Below, piece by piece: positions 63,511 through 64,000 of a stretch of 64,000 bases of DNA. Location: NCBI RefSeq assembly GCF_040939455.1, contig NC_134109.1, positions 36,473,501 to 36,537,500 on the forward strand, written 5' to 3'. The notes under the pieces were generated by a model that worked only from the letters and a program-made list of their open reading frames with translations, ran no database searches and was not told the origin of the DNA. The position numbers and the translations under genes were made by a program. Each line of letters opens with the position of its first letter. The first letter of the stretch is position 1. Source of the stretch: Microcebus murinus. Its lineage: Eukaryota > Chordata > Mammalia > Primates > Cheirogaleidae.

Positions 63511-63925
63511 TTTTCCCTGATAATACTGTCGATCCAAAAAACACACAAGTCTCTGCCATATTTTATTTGAAAGGAACAACTATATCATAATGCTTTTTAT
63601 TAATAAAAATAAAGGTAGAATATGCTGTCAGGAACCAAAAGGGGGAAACTACATGGTAGCATCAAAGAAGGTTTCATATCAGAAGTAATGGTTGAACTGA
63701 GTCTTATAAAACAAGTAAGTCTTGCAAACCCAGTCCTTTGTAAAACAAAACAAAACAAAACAACCCCAAGTAAATCAATCTTATCTATCTTACCTTCAAT
63801 CTCTAAAAGGGGGTAAAATGCAGAAACAAATCTTGGATGCAGATAGAGATTCAGAATTCTGTTTAAAAAAATGTGCTTTTCCTTGTTTATTACCTCCCTG
63901 ATCTTTTCTATTTAGAATATTGAGA
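63511..63925. other. Unresolved DNA
   Basis: A (AAAAC)n patch near 63745; otherwise nothing recognised. Confidence 0.3.
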
Positions 63926-63931
63926 GTAAAT

Positions 63932-64000
63932 GCCTGTAGTCCCGGCTACTTGGGAGGCTGAGGCGGGAGGCTCTCTTGAGGCCAAGAGTTCTAGGTTGCA
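63932..64000 (+). mobile_element. Alu fragment, cut by window end
   Basis: 'gcctgtagtcccggctactt' to 'gttctaggttgca'; a right-monomer-like piece that continues beyond the window. Confidence 0.85.

Overview
The window is intergenic or intronic DNA from a strepsirrhine primate, most likely a Malagasy lemur. Three things point there: dozens of dimeric Alu SINEs; many of them carry an extra A/T-rich linker block (around 'gaaattaattggccaac') that I associate with lemur Alus; and L1 3' ends with a non-human 3' UTR (12.4 kb and 14.7-15.1 kb). I find no intact protein-coding exon. Most longer open frames are translations of Alu, L1, homopolymers or the GC-rich island.

Layout. 1-6.2 kb: Alus, an old sense L1 with an MLT1-type LTR inside it, MIR and L2. 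7.2-8.5 kb: a strong CpG island, almost certainly a promoter, with two good minus-strand splice donors (8010 and 8614). 8.8-12 kb: repeat-poor DNA ending in a near full-length Y3 RNA retrocopy (12018-12117). 12.4-19.6 kb: L1 fragments of two ages, Alus and an unusual GC-hairpin retrocopy (16186-16266). 19.7-24.2 kb: L2, Alu, a tailless U2 snRNA fragment (21552-21584) and half-L1-like sequence. 24.2-34.1 kb: a long antisense L1 mosaic interrupted by a MER2-like pogo element, Alus, LTRs, an unidentified processed pseudogene (30970-31450) and a TA-flanked MITE inserted in an Alu (33409-33796). 34.5-49.9 kb: Alus, LTRs, MIRs, a second Y3 copy, a direct duplication carrying two U2 fragments (43.5/44.75 kb) and a second, longer MITE (45532-45981). 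50.9-51.7 kb: an L1 with a 5' inversion. 52.0-55.5 kb: a large inverted duplication. 55.5-64 kb: an MLT1 LTR, Alus, L1, L2, an LTR and otherwise unresolved DNA.

The most unusual structure is the inverted duplication. Two arms of about 1.1 kb (52047-53172 and 53645-55472) flank a 472-bp spacer. The right arm was later invaded by two lemur-type Alus whose empty sites remain in the left arm. The second theme is retroposed small RNA: three U2 5' fragments that all stop at the same nucleotide, two Y3 copies, and an unidentified 48-nt GC hairpin with a perfect 15-bp target duplication.

Repeat family names are recognised by eye from consensus memory, not by a search. Boundaries of old repeats are approximate.
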